A DNA stretch of 64,000 nt from Chloranthus sessilifolius (taxonomy: Eukaryota; Streptophyta; Magnoliopsida; Chloranthales; Chloranthaceae): contig CM037584.1 in the NCBI GenBank assembly GCA_021018995.1, positions 47,319,811 through 47,383,810 on the forward strand. The letters are read 5' to 3'. The position numbers were made by a program, and so were the translations under genes. Shown here one piece after another: positions 32,172 through 44,446 of the stretch (the stretch's first letter is position 1; each line of letters begins with the position of its first letter). The notes below the pieces were generated by a model. The model had not been told where the DNA came from, did no database searches, and saw only the letters and a list, made by a program, of their open reading frames with translations.

Positions 32172-33285
32172 ATTGTTAGTAAATCTTCACCTTTCTTTCA
32201 TATAAATGGTTGAGATGAGTTTTAGGAGAAAAACGTATAAGGAAAAAATTAGCACCCAGTATGCCCTAATGAGTAAGGATTCAAGATAATTAGCTGTCAT
32301 TTGGTAAGTAGTATCAACTCTATAGAAAATTCTATGAGAAACTTTACCAGTCAATCTGAATCGTCCAATAAATGGGCTACATGTTAGATAGATAAAAAGT
32401 TTCGCCCTATTAGAAATTGCCCATGGCTCAGTTGGTTTATTTTTGGGTGTTCGAAAAACTTATCCAGCGGTACGAAAAAGGCTCATCAATTGAAGCAAAG
32501 GAACATCTGCTGGATGCAAAATTGTGAGTTTATATACTCCAGCTAAGTGATGATCAAAGCTTGAACGGTTCAGATCAATTCTCAAATGCACAGTCAAGTG
32601 ATTAGATGAGCTGATATCATTTGGTACTTTATAAAGGAATCACATGAGGTCTTTGGGGTGGCTTTATAAGGCAATTTTCTTAGGGCAAACAATGAAGCGT
32701 AGCGGAAGCTCATAAGAGGCGGTGAACTTGGGCAGAGGGAGGTAAGCAAGCAATTTTGTCTCTTTTTAATGAAGATGAAAAGTTTAGTTTTGTGGAAGCA
32801 GCTCGAGAGAAAAAAGAGAAACACGTGGGTTTTATCGGCAAATCTTTGTTCACTTTTGTGGGAGATAATAGAAAAAAAAATTGAGTTGAGATTGGGAGGA
32901 ATTGGGAAAATATTTTATTTCTTATACCTTAATTTGTCAAAATTTTGAAAATATATGAATTAAATAATATTTAATTATTTTAGATGATGTATGGAATGAA
33001 GACTAAGGTAAATTAAGGATAAGAAAACTAAGACTATTTAGCATAACATATCAGTATCGAGAATAAGTGAGTTAGGAGAAATGTCAATTTTTTGTACAAG
33101 TCTATACGAGTACATGTAAAAGGAGAATAATTGTTGTATTAGATTATGTTTTGTTGAATAAGGTTATGTATGAAAATAAGAATCAAGGGAATATATTAAA
33201 TAGTTTAAGTTTTCATTTTATTGTTATCTAATTTCTTTTGTAAATGTCTTTACTTGGGACGACTTGCCCAATTCGAGTCTCTCAA
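32172..33285. other. Intergenic stretch, nothing recognised
   Basis: No gene recognised. A tRNA-like phrase (GGCTCAGTTGG near 32425) is too isolated to call a SINE. Confidence 0.35.

Positions 33286-33327
<42 letters not shown>
33286..33327. repeat. (TA)n microsatellite
   Basis: About 20 TA units. Confidence 0.9.
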
Positions 33328-33332
<5 letters not shown>

Positions 33333-33429
33333 TAGTAAACATGCACATGCTTTGCATGTTGCTCTATACAACAATTTTTAAATCATATGAAATTTGTTTG
33401 GAATGTGTGTTATGTGAAATAAAAAGTTG

Positions 33430-33620
33430 ATCATATGGTGATGCAATCCCATGTTTCCATTGTGTGAAAGATTATGATGAAAAACGATTTTCATCATTTG
33501 ATTTAAAGCAATCAATGGATTTCAGCATGAGTAAACTTAAAGAGTCGATTGTGTGAAAGAAGTCGTCATCGCAATTTTTTCATCTGATCATCTCATGGGT
33601 ACAGTCACACTTCAATCATT
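33430..33620. repeat. Fragment of the fold-back miniature family
   Basis: GTGTGAAAGATTATGATGAAAAACGA and the following GATTTAAAGCAATCAATGG-type words match one arm of the elements at 3609-3829 and 7087-7461. Ends are not defined. Confidence 0.4.
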
Positions 33621-33957
33621 TAAATCAAATTTAATTATTTGAGTACTATCTTAGTCAAATAATTCAAATGATAGTTGATGGTGGTAAATTGTATCTATAA
33701 ATGATTGAAAATAGTGTCGGATGTATATAGAAGGCTATTATAATCATCATCCCCTTATCCCATCTGTTTAGGGTCAGGGTCAGCTTTGCATGTCATTTCT
33801 CAATTTGCTTTTATTTAAGGATATCTTTGGGAGAATTTATTGATCTGTCATAACTCACAAGGCCATCACAGAGAGCAACTGAGTAATGGCAATAGTACTT
33901 TGACATTCAAAGCCAAAAGACGGCAATTAATCTACCTTTATTCTCTGTCTGCAAAAA

Positions 33958-34089
33958 TGGCTACAAAGGAATCATTGAAGTTAGCCTTTTTTCTTTTTGC
34001 TATTTACCTTTCTACAATTTCTTCAGTTAATGCCCTCAACGTTAGGGCACATAACAATGATTCAACTATTATGGTGGTTAGTATATAAG
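33958..34089 (+). CDS. Candidate first exon of a small secreted protein
   Basis: An ATG in a strong plant context (AAAAATGGCT) at 33958 opens a 43-codon frame. It begins MATKESLKLAFFLFAIYL, a basic start followed by a hydrophobic core, and reaches a small-residue site (SSVNA) suitable for signal peptidase; about 17 residues follow before TAA at 34087-34089. A possible splice donor (GTG/GTTAGT) lies just before the stop, so this may be exon 1 of a small secreted protein. A TTTATTTAAGG TATA-like box lies about 145 bp upstream. A second exon was not found; the next 260 bp reach a (TA)n tract. It could be a decayed gene. The family is not identified. Confidence 0.4.
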
Positions 34090-34299
34090 AAGAAGGAAGA
34101 AAGAAAGAAAGCCCAACAAATTTCTTTAGTTATTCTTCTAGCTGTCACATTTACTCTATATTTAAATTGGTTTTTCTTAATATTTTCTCTCTTTCTCTCT
34201 TTTCATTTTATATAGAAACTGTTTTTACTTAATTTTTAATTTATTTTTTCTTAATATTTGACAGAAATCATTTTTACTTTTATATGGTAGTAATAATAA

Positions 34300-34302
<3 letters not shown>

Positions 34303-34359
<57 letters not shown>
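34303..34359. repeat. (TA)n microsatellite
   Basis: About 28 TA units, downstream of the candidate signal-peptide exon, followed by a CT-rich stretch. Confidence 0.9.
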
Positions 34360-34362
<3 letters not shown>

Positions 34363-36289
34363 ATCCTTCTCTCTCTCTGAGACTCAAGCAACCAACGTTC
34401 CTGCTGGTATCTCTCCCTCCGCTTCTCTTCTTCTTCTCCTTGTTTGGCCAACCATCGTACTGCTATTATTGGACACTCCTTGTGGTGCCTAAACGTAGGG
34501 TAGTGAAACTGTACGTTTGGAGAGCAACCAAATAGCGGGAGAGCCGTCCACTTCAACTCAAATTGATGCATCAAATCTGATCTGCGTCGACTCGAGACCA
34601 TCCTAATCCTCTCGAAACATGCTACAACATGTGGGCACTTTCTTATCCATCCCAAATTACCCAGTCACACCACTAGATTTCAATCTAGGGGTCACTGATC
34701 ACCATCCGATCGAAGAAAATTTATTTTTTTTAAATCTAGTTTAAGGTTATTTTCAAGAATTTTCGAGGCCCTCGTGGTCAAAGGGTTAACCCATGATCAA
34801 ACCTGAATACTGTGCCGATTTTTGGCTTGGGCATCGATCGGAGGAAAAATAAGTTTAGCGCACGAAAATCCGTGAAAATCACGCCCAACACTCATGTGCA
34901 TACGTGTGTTAGTGAATAGCTACCGATGGGTGAATGTCTGCATCGGTGAACAACCTCCAACAGATTGCGACTGCATCGATGGACAGCCACCGACGGATGA
35001 CTTTATGCATCGGTGAGGGCCCATCGACCGGTGGCTACTGCTTGCTTTGCTTGCTGCTGTTTGGGTGAAAACACCCCTTTGACCTATCTTTGATCGCACG
35101 GAGCTCGAGATACGTGTTGTTTCTGGAGTAGGGTTGACAACAAACCCCCCTTAAAATTCGATGGTCTATCCATCATATGGATCATATTTTCCGAAATAGT
35201 TTTATTTACTCATTGTTTAATGCTCTCAAAATCAGTGATTATTGTGACACTTATTTTTTATTCCATATTAAGCACTTGAGTAGGGGTCACTATTGACTCT
35301 TTGACTTTGAGAAACTAGGTCAGACCGCCCCTAAGGTCATAACTAAACTAATCTCGATCATGGCATGCATTGATCTATCGGATCAGAAATTATTTTCTGA
35401 TGTGAAGGGCACAGTTTACGAGGCCCCAAATGTTAAGGAAAAATAGAGTTAAAAAATTAAACTCTTACCCAACAAGGGTAAAGGGATCGCTTTGACCACC
35501 TTTTTGAACCATTTATGATTGAACCAGTGAGGGTAGTCCAGAGAGACCTCTCACCTCCATGGGACCCTACACGACGGTGGTGTCTGATTTCCAAGATCAC
35601 ACTTATTCGTGAGCGTGTACTACACCTCAATCTCGTTGAACTCGAAGAAGAGGTCTGATGCAATCATACCATTAATTTTCTTAAATTTCTCCGCAATTGA
35701 AAAATTTTCAGCAGATGAAAAAACTTTTTTTTTTTATTGATCTATCATCCTACAAATTTCATATCAAAATTTGACACGAAAATCAAGATATAAAAAATGA
35801 TAGGTTAGGGTCATAGAGTGAAATTTGCAAAAAAAGACGATCGGGCTGTCATTTTATGAAAAAATTTCCACATCTAAAAAAATCACAGTAAGAGAAAAAG
35901 TCATCATTTATGTTAATTTAGTCACACCAAAAAAATTAGGTTTAATTTCTCTACGCTTTCTGAAGTGTGTAAATTCTTAGTTTATAGCCATTGGGAGTGC
36001 CACTAATAAAAATCAAAGAGTATCATTTTTCTTTACATTTGAGCCAAGACCCATACATTAGAGATCTTGACCACATCAGTTGTGGGTGTTACAAAACCCT
36101 CTATCATCAAGATCGCACATAGATTTCTTGCTTGAAACTACCCTAGATTGGCCTAAGTACCCAAGAAGCTCAAATACTCAATTTAAGCCAAAGATACTTG
36201 AGAAGTCGAAGCTCAAACTTTTTTAATAGGCCCAACCGACCTTCTAAGCTTAGGATAATGGTTTAAATGCATCTTCTACCCACGCTATG
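34360..36289. other. Intergenic stretch, probably retroelement-derived
   Basis: A locally GC-richer part (34830-35120) carries imperfect repeats of CATCGGTGA, CGATGG and CACCGACGG at roughly 45-bp spacing. Short frames on both strands show no family. No LTR boundary was found. Confidence 0.35.
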
Positions 36290-36344
36290 AAGGTGTACAT
36301 ATCTCAAAAATCGTGTAACAAGGATCCAACGGATAAAACTTACT

Positions 36345-37990
36345 TGAGTCACACAGGAGTCGATCCTTAACCAAATTTTACAAATGACCAGTCTGTTTTT
36401 ATCATATCTACAAGATCTATTTGGTGAGACCAGTCTAACATCACTTTGTGATACGTATTTCAAAACTCGCGTATCTTTATTGTAGGTCACCTTCTTCTCT
36501 TTCTTAAAGATAAGCAAGACGCCTAAAGTCAATCTTAAATTACACTATAACCCTATAAGGTCTTAGAGTTTAATTTAATATCTAAGAGTTAACCCTTGTA
36601 TAGATACCGATTTGATATCACTGTTTCTAACATCTCCTTATAATTGATTTGTTTGTTTGAATAATCGTTCGAAATATTACGAGTAATATTAGCTCTCTTA
36701 TGGTTAGTTATTTTATTATTATATGTTTCATTTGTATTATGTGACATTCCTCACTTAGATGACATGTTAGAACATGCATATGGTAGGTTAAAAAGGAATA
36801 AAATATGATACACAATTTTTAAGCTTTCGTCATAATGGAATTCTTTTTACGGTCACGTGAAACTTAGAATGTAGGCATCCATTTACGAATGCAACACCTC
36901 CATAAGAGTATAGGCTATCACACGAAGTACATCCAGGTTACTACGGAGCCTTGGAAAACGTGATTTAGTGAAATTTTTCGCACCATGACTCACTTTAAAT
37001 TTAAGTTGTATGAAAATGATATGATAAGAAAGTATAAGTAAAGATAAAATATGCTGTGAATGTCAATTGAACGCGAATTAAATTCTACACGTATCATACC
37101 TTGCGAGTCATCGTAAGGGTACAATGTCTATAACCAAGACGGGTCTTAAGGACAATACGATAGGACAATGTCTAGGACGGAAGGGGACACTGATGCGTGC
37201 AACCTCATTGGGCTGGATGATGATTTACGATACGATACGAAGGTTAGGTGGTTATCTACACGTGTACCTCACGAGTTAGGCTCGAGCAACGGCCCTGACA
37301 CTAGTCGTTTACGTAAAATATGTATTGTGTAGGCGTATGGAGCTATAATAAGACTTAAGATATGTCACGTAAGTTAAGTTTATGAGATAAATAAGAAAAG
37401 TGATAAGCATTAGAAATATTATTTGCACTGAAATTTGTTATGCCCTTTCAGCTTTATAGTTATGAAAACTTTTATTTTGTTCTTTATATTAAATTATAAG
37501 AGATTCACTTCCACTCACGAGATTACACCCACGATCACCTTAGTAGATTGTGGTGGATTGGTTGTACAACCCACTGAGTTTACGTGACTGAATAAATTCA
37601 TCCCACAAAAAATTAACAGTTGCAGGTGAAGATATGGACTACACTATCCCGGTGAATTTGATGCACCAGTAGATGATACGATTTATGAGGGTGATGACGT
37701 AAGAAACCAGTTAGACGATGTCAAGTATATATTAAATATTTAGAAAGATTTTTTAGTAGTTTACTATACATTTATTTATGATCATTTTATATAATGGACT
37801 CAAAATGTAATGTAAACTTAATGAAGAGAATTTTAATCTAAGAAGAAATTTTGATTCACGATTTTTGAGACTCCAGTGTTATATAAGATCTAATAAGGTA
37901 TGTATGTTTGGTTATTACCTTAATAAGCATCGAGTGTCATAACATAAAATTTTAAGCTCTTGAGATTGGCTAAAATTCTGAGTCGTGACA
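36345..37990. repeat. Large LTR-like dispersed repeat, copy B
   Basis: Colinear with 10231-11833. It includes an extra stretch of about 120 bp (36530-36660) absent from copy A. The right end reads GAGTCGTGACA. Contains a CCCACTGAGTTTACGTGACTGA block followed by TTGCAGGTGAAGATATGGACTACACT-type sequence. No attached coding region; a solo LTR of a gypsy-type element is the likeliest origin. Confidence 0.5.
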
Positions 37991-39693
37991 AATATACTTT
38001 GATAAAAGAATATTTTGATTCAGAGAATATTAATTTATAGTGCATTTAGAGGTCTAGGAGGTTATGAACATTTTCTGAACAAGGATTATCGAAAAATACA
38101 AGTTTTAGGACATTTATGATCAAGATTTGGTTAGAGATTCAAAAACATTATAAATTGGTTATTTTATCAAAGAAAGAGAGGGAGAGATAGACAGAGAGCG
38201 CCATTAAAAGGAACTCCAAATTGACAAGGAATTAAGATTTTCCCCTTTTCCAGTAATTGTTACATACATGGAGGTGGTTAAAACTGCGTAACTATCTGTT
38301 GATGACCTACTCTTAATTAGGGCATGAGACTCATGGCTTCATGGAATACAAGTTAACAAATAGTACTTCATACATTAAACTAAGTGAGCCCAAAAATCAT
38401 GTTCTTTGGAGGATTTCAACCATGCATCTGGTCTTTGCTTTCTAATATCAACGATTATTCATATTTTCAAAGGTCGAAATTAAAGTGCACCAATTGAGGT
38501 TAAAATCCTCTAATAGGCATGAATTTTGGTCGAAACATGTTGATGATGGGTTACTGATGGGTCAAACTTGTGCGCCACATGGCCTGAAGGTGGGCAGTCA
38601 TGGTACAAAATGTTTAAAAGCAGCCAAAAGAGTCAACCTCCTCGATAAACTGTTATCAAAATTATAGGATGATGCATCATTATCCAATTCGTTCACACTT
38701 CCGACATAATTACCAAAAGGTTAAAAATCTTCTCACTTGATAAGCACCTAGAGTTCCTTACATCTCTCTAAAGAAGAACGAAATCAAACAAGCAGATCTT
38801 GTGTTTTGTGAAGGTGATAAGTTGTAGGAGATTAGACTTGGGGTGTCAAGAATGTGGATTCAAGTCCGGAGAGCATCCACTTAGTGCAAAAAAAGCCGAA
38901 AGTCAGGTTTGGGTAATGGCCTCTTTTCACTGGTGGCGAATGCTTTTCATCACTAGGTAGGTATACTGTTCTACTTTCACAAAATACTTGTTTGTATCGA
39001 TATGTTAATTAAGGATGTCGGTGATCAAAGATACAACTTCCTTTCGACTTACGCTGAATGAACTCTCTTTATTTGATCTAGAAGGGTCTGCTTGATAGTA
39101 GGGAAACTTCACTAATCGGAAATGGAATCAATTTCTTGGTTGAAAATTTTGTAGTTTGATTAGGTTGTTTGAGAAATGATTTTTATTGAAAATTGATTTC
39201 TCATTGTTTGATTAGTGTCTAGAAAAGAATTTGAAAAAGTACTCTTTTTTTTCAAAACAACAAAACTGCAACCTTGATTATTTAAAAATAGAGCTTTTTT
39301 TACCAAAAAAAAATGTTGAAATTATAATATTAAAAAAAAAAAAACTGAGGCATTGGTGAGAAACTCAATTCAGCCACTGAGAGGTTAAAATGATTTCCTT
39401 CTAAAATCGTTTCATGCATGAAAACTGAGTTTCTATATGGGGCCCATATAATTCCCTTTCCATCTCCTTATATACTGCTATCAAACAAAAACCTATGGAA
39501 ACTGGACTTTTTCACCAATATTTGGCAATTTACCAAATACGACCTAAGAGAAAAAAGCACGTTATACTTTAGCGAGGGACTAAAAAGCTTTTGTATTCTG
39601 GAATGGTTGGAATATAATGAAATTTTTATTTGATTGATTTATGTTTAAGAGAAGCCAATATAGTTATATTTACGCACCACAGAAATCTATGTT
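37991..39693. other. Intergenic stretch, no gene recognised
   Basis: A segment at 38820-38960 has a B-box-like GGATTCAAGTCC preceded by GATTAGACTTGGGGTG and may be a worn SINE. The rest contains only short frames and A/T runs. Confidence 0.35.
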
Positions 39694-39698
39694 GGATA

Positions 39699-40067
39699 TG
39701 TTGGAATTTGATTAAACTCAAACTATATTGACCAAGTCCTGTTTTAAATAAGTCTTGTTTTTGAATAAGTCTGTATAGCAGATTTGTAGGCACTGTTATG
39801 CAAATTAGTGGGAGGTTAATTAGTTCCAGTAAAGTAGGATTTTATTAAACTTTTCTAGGAAGAAATTGTTTTACTTTACTTTTGTATTCACCTATAAATA
39901 GGTGCTATTGTTTATTGTTTATGTGACGGAGTAAACAAATAAAATTGCCAGAGTTCTTCTCTCGTCTATTTTCTTCACTCTTCTATATTCTTCTTTCTAT
40001 TATTTTTTTTTGCTGAGTGTCTTTTATTGTGTCTTAGAAATTAAATTTGCAAATCTAATTTCTTGCA
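39699..40067 (+). repeat. 5' LTR of the young copia element (369 bp)
   Basis: TGTTGG...TTGCA. A TATAAATA box is at 39893-39900, set in the small palindrome CACCTATAAATAGGTG. It is followed by a pyrimidine-rich stretch (TCTTCTTTCTATT), as in many plant copia LTRs. Confidence 0.95.
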
Positions 40068-40069
40068 TT

Positions 40070-40085
40070 TGGTATCAGAGACAGG
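40070..40085 (+). other. Primer-binding site (initiator tRNA-Met)
   Basis: TGGTATCAGAGACAGG, two bases after the 5' LTR. It matches the 3' end complement of initiator tRNA-Met except for one base near its end. It primes minus-strand cDNA synthesis. Confidence 0.9.
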
Positions 40086-40146
40086 TTGTCCAGAGTTCTT
40101 GTTTTCTAAGTAGTTCACTTAGATTGCTTGTAAGCAGGTCATAAAC

Positions 40147-42021
40147 ATGAACGGAACAATTCAACCTTAGCTTCCGAAGTTTAGCGGAAATTTTTTTGAT
40201 CAATGGTGTATCCAGATGAAGGCGTTGTTTGGTTTCCAGGAGCTATGCGAGATTATTGAAGCCGGATATGTTGAGCCAGCGGATCAAGAAGCAGCAGCAG
40301 CTCTCTCTCAACCCCAGAAAGACAATTTGAGAGAGAACAGAAAGAAGGACAAGAAGGCGTTATTTTTCCTCTACCAAGCCGTGAACGAGATCGTCTTCGA
40401 AAGGATTTCGAGCGCAACAACAGCTAAAGATGCTTGGGAGATGTTGCAGAAATCCTACAAAGGTGATGAGAAGGTGAAGAGTATACGATTGCAAACTTTA
40501 CGAGGGGAATTCGAAACTCTTTCTATGAAAGATTCTGAAACTATATCTGATTATTTTTCACGAGTTCAATCTGTTGTGAATCAATTAAGAGTTAATGGTG
40601 AAAAATTGGAGGATATACGTGTAATCGAAAAGATTATGAGATCTTTGACGGATCGTTTCGATTATGTTGTTGCTGCAATCGAAGAAGGAAGGGATCTTTC
40701 TACCATGACAATTGAAGGATTAATGGGTTCATTATGCTCTCATGAACATAGAATGAATCACAGGGCTGCAGCACCTGTAGAGAAAGCTTTTCAAAGTAAA
40801 GTCAATTTGTCAGGTACTAGCAGTTGCAGCGGTGACAAAACATCAAGCCAAGGCAAAGATGTTAGCTACAAGAATCATGCCTCCACAGAGGAAAATAGTT
40901 CCAGTCAGCAAGCTCTTGAAAAATCAAGGTATGATATATCCAAAATTCAATGTTTTCGTTGTAAGAAGTTTGGGCATTATCGATCACAGTGTAGAGTTCA
41001 ATTTCCAAAAAGAAATTATGAACATGCTAACTACGCTGATGATGTCCAAGAAAAAGAAACCTTGTTGTTAGCTTGCAGCTCTTCAGAAGAAGAACATCAT
41101 GACGAATGGTACTTAGATACTGGGTGTAGTAATCACATGTGTGGAAAGGAGTTTTTCTCTTACCTGGATGAATCGGTGCGTGGGGAGGTAAATTTTGGAA
41201 ACAAAGCTAAAGTTTCAATTATGGGCAAAGGTAATGTTCTCATACGTTTGAAAGATGGTTCTCATGAGCATATTTCTGATGTTTTTTATGTTCCTAGTTT
41301 ACACTGGAATTTATTGAGTATGGGTCAACTCTCTGAAAAGGGACTTAAAATTATCATTGATAAAGGAGTTTGCACTATTGAGAACATTAAAAAGGAGCTT
41401 GTTGCAGAGGTTAAGATGACCAAAAATCGAATGTTTCCTTTACCTTTACAGAGTGAAATGATTCATTCTTTTAGTGCTATTGTTATGGATAGAAATTGGC
41501 TTTGGCACTTTCGTTTTGGTCATTTAAATTTTAATGGCTTGAGGATATTGGCAAAGAAGGAAATGGTTATTGGGTTACCATTGTTAGAAGATTCTAATCA
41601 TTTGTGTGAAGGTTGTATTCTGGGCAAGCAACACAGGGACTCTTTTCCAGTGGGGAGGTCATGTAGAGCAAAACAACAATTACAGCTTGTGCACTCTGAC
41701 ATTTGCGGACCAATGGAGACTGAATCACATGGAGGTAATCGTTACTTTCTTACTTTCATTGATGATTGCAGTAGGAAAACTTGGGTATATTTTTTGAAAC
41801 AAAAGTCTGAAGCTTTTGGAGTATTCAAAGAATTCAAAGCCTATGTGGAAAAACAAAGTGGGTTCACTTTGAGGTGTTTTCGAACAGACAGAGGAGGAGA
41901 GTACACTTCTAATGCTTTTGTTGATTTTTGTAAAAATCATGGTATTAAGCATCAGCTTACTGCAAGCTACTCGCCACAACAAAACGGGATATCGGAGAGA
42001 AAAAAACGTAACAATTGTTGA
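40147..42021 (+). pseudogene. copia gag-protease-integrase, broken
   Basis: The likely gag start is the ATG at 40147, but codon 8 of that frame is TAG (40168-40170); the open frame from 40216 onward is the same frame. Gag region first, then a zinc knuckle CFRCKKFGHYRSQC (CX2CX4HX4C, 40960-41001), the aspartic protease motif WYLDTGCSNHMCG (41107-41145), a His/Cys zinc-binding region (GH...CEGCILGK), and the integrase core with VHSDICGP, FRTDRGGEY and an Asn-Gly-Ile-Ser-Glu segment, that is the D, D, E triad. A frameshift in an A-run near 42000-42010 ends the frame at a TGA (42019-42021). Without repair no complete polyprotein can be made. Confidence 0.9.
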
Positions 42022-42580
42022 AATGGCACGCAGATGTTGAAAGGTAAGAACTTACCAAAAGGTTTTGGCGGCCGTATCTTGTCTTTGTTTATTTATTGAG
42101 CAATTGTCCCAGCAAAGAGTGTTCTTAATATGACACCCGAGGAAGCATGGAGCACTATAAGTTTAATGTTGAAGCTCTTGAGTTTTTGGGTGTGTAGCAT
42201 ATGCCCATATAAAGAAGTTTGATGGTAAAAGTACGAAATGCATTTTTATCGGTTATAGTGAACAAACCAAAGGCTATAAGTTGTTTAATCCGCAAAAAAA
42301 TGAAGTCATCATCAGTAGGGATGTTGAGTTCAGTGAAGCTGAAGCTTGGGATTGGCAGAATGTAGAGAAGTCACAAATTGGTGTTTCCTTGAATGAAGAA
42401 TCAGTTAGTGGAGAGCCGCAGCATGTTGCACCAATGCAAAATCTAAGTGGCAGATATCGAATATCGCTCGTGTGATGTCATAACTAATGATAATGATGTA
42501 ACTGACGAGGAACTTGTAAATTTCGCTTTGTTTGCAGATTGTGATCCTCTCTCTTTTACAAAGCACAACATGATGAGTGG
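42022..42580 (+). pseudogene. copia integrase C-terminal region, frameshifted
   Basis: Similarity continues in other frames. A Met-Thr-Pro-Glu-Glu-Ala-Trp stretch near 42129 belongs to the post-catalytic integrase region, and the 42281-42475 frame (FNPQKNEVIISRDVEF) is the usual region before reverse transcriptase. At least two frame changes occur here. Confidence 0.75.
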
Positions 42581-44061
42581 TTGCAGGCTATGGATGTGGA
42601 AATTCAATCCATAGAAAAGAATGATACCTGGGAGTTGACTTCTCTTCCTAAAGGAAAGAAAACAATTAGCGTCAAATGGGTGTATAAAACAAAGTACAAA
42701 TCTGATGGCCAGGTGGACAAGCTGAAGGCTCGGTTGGTCGTGAAAGGCTACAAACAAAAGCCAGGTATTGACTACTTCGAAGTTTTTGCACCTGTAGCCC
42801 GCATGGATACAATACGTATGGTGATTGCCTTAGTTGCCCAAGAGAAGTGGAAGATACATCAGATGGACGTCAAATCTGCGTTTCTGAACAGATTTCTTAA
42901 TGAAGAAGTTTTCGTTGATCAACCAGCTGGTTATGTGAAGAAAGGCGATGAAGATAAAGTTCTCAGGTTGAAGAAAGCTCTGTATGGGTTAAAACAGGCT
43001 CCGCGGGCATGGTACACACGTATAGACTTATATTTTCAGGGAAATGGTTTTCTCAAGTGTCCGTATGAACCTACATTATATATCAAATCTAATGCAAAAG
43101 GAGATGTGCTTATTGTATGTTTGTACGTAGATGATTTGATATTTACTGAAAATAACCCCAGCATGTTTGATGAATTCAGGAAGGATATGAATAGCAATTT
43201 TGAAATGACTGACATGGGACTGATGTCATTTTTCCTTGGCCTTGAAATTGAGCAGACAGGGAATGGGATATTTCTCTCACAAAAGAAATTTGCAGCAGAT
43301 ATCTTGAAACGGTTCAAGATGGAATCATGTAATCCCATCAAAACTCCAGTTGAAACAAGATTACAGATGGATGCAGTCGGAAATAGTGAGCTTGTCAATC
43401 CAACTTATTTTCAAAGTTTAGTAGGTAGTCTACGCTATTTGACTTCTTCTAGACCTGATATTACGTATGGAGTTGGTTTTATCAGCCGGTTTATGGAGAC
43501 ACCGAGTCAAGTTCACTTGCAAATTGCAAAACGAATTTTGCGCTACATCAAAGGTACTCACAGCCATGGTATCTTTTATACATCTGTTAACAATTGTGAT
43601 CTTGTTGGGTACACAGACAGTGATTGGGTAGGAGATATGAAGGACAGAAAGAGTACTTCTGGTTTTATGTTTCACATGGGTTCAGGAGCAATTTCTTGGT
43701 CTTCCAAGAAACAACAAGTTGTTGCACTTTCAACTGCTGAAGCAGAGTATATGGCAGCATACGCTACATGTCAAGTATGCAGCTCGTCGATGAACTCAAA
43801 CAAGTTCAACTACTTCCTACAAAGATTTTTTGTGACAGCAAGTCAGCTATTTCTCTTACTAAGAATCCGGTGTTTCATGGGAGGAGCAAGCATATCGACA
43901 TCAAATTTCATTACATTCGTGACCTTGTCAAAGAAGATGAAATTGCAATGGAATTTTGCAAGTCTGGAGATCAGATTGCCGACATCCTCACAAAATCATT
44001 GAAAGCTGAAACTTTCTACAGTTTGAAGCAGAAGATGGGCATGTCTGCACTCAAAGTTTGA
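42581..44061 (+). pseudogene. copia reverse transcriptase and RNase H, one frameshift
   Basis: The open frame 42581-44002 covers the copia reverse transcriptase from WELTSLPKGKK through the catalytic CLYVDDLIF (43118-43144) and the ALYGLKQAPRAWY motif. It then gives RNase H with GYTDSDWVGD and STAEAEYMA. Near 43770 the coding register changes: the correct RNase H tail (IFCDSKSAISLTKNP to the stop at 44059-44061) lies in the neighbouring frame that begins at 43768. The open frame as read therefore runs into a false C-terminus after 43770. Reverse transcriptase itself is intact apart from its missing natural start. Confidence 0.9.
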
Positions 44062-44072
44062 GTTTAAGGAGG

Positions 44073-44441
44073 TCATGGAATTTGATTAAACTCAAACTAT
44101 ATTGACCAAGTCCTGTTTTGAATAAGTCTTGTTTTTGAATAAGTCTGTATAGCAGATTTGTAGGCACTGTTATGCAAATTAGTGGGAGGTTAATTAGTTC
44201 CAGTAAAGTAGGATTTTATTAAACTTTTCTAGGAAGAAATTGTTTTACTTTACTTTTGTATTCACCTATAAATAGGTGCTATTGTTTATTGTTTATGTGA
44301 CGGAGTAAACAAATAAAATTGCCAGAGTTCTTCTCTCGTCTATTTTCTTCACTCTTCTATATTCTTCTTTCTATTATTTTTTTTTGCTGAGTGTCTTTTA
44401 TTGTGTCTTAGAAATTAAATTTGCAAATCTAATTTCTTGCA
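44073..44441 (+). repeat. 3' LTR of the young copia element (369 bp)
   Basis: Preceded by the short purine tract AAGGAGG (44066-44072). TATAAATA at 44267-44274. Near-identical to the 5' LTR; its first bases are TCA rather than TGT. Confidence 0.95.
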
Positions 44442-44446
44442 GGATA

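Larger units (their letters stand above)
39699..44441 (+). mobile_element. Ty1/copia LTR retrotransposon, young but defective
   Basis: Complete structure: 5-bp duplication GGATA (39694-39698 and 44442-44446), two 369-bp LTRs, primer-binding site, gag, protease, integrase, reverse transcriptase and RNase H in copia order, then a short purine tract. The LTRs differ at one internal position (A at 39746, G at 44120) and at bases 2-3 of the LTR (TGT versus TCA). The coding region is interrupted by a nonsense codon and at least three frameshifts. The integrase-before-reverse-transcriptase order identifies copia; the lineage is not assigned with confidence. Confidence 0.95.

Noticed and set aside
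43036..43675. Minus-strand frames across the young copia reverse transcriptase
   Set aside because: Antisense shadows of the plus-strand reverse transcriptase and RNase H.
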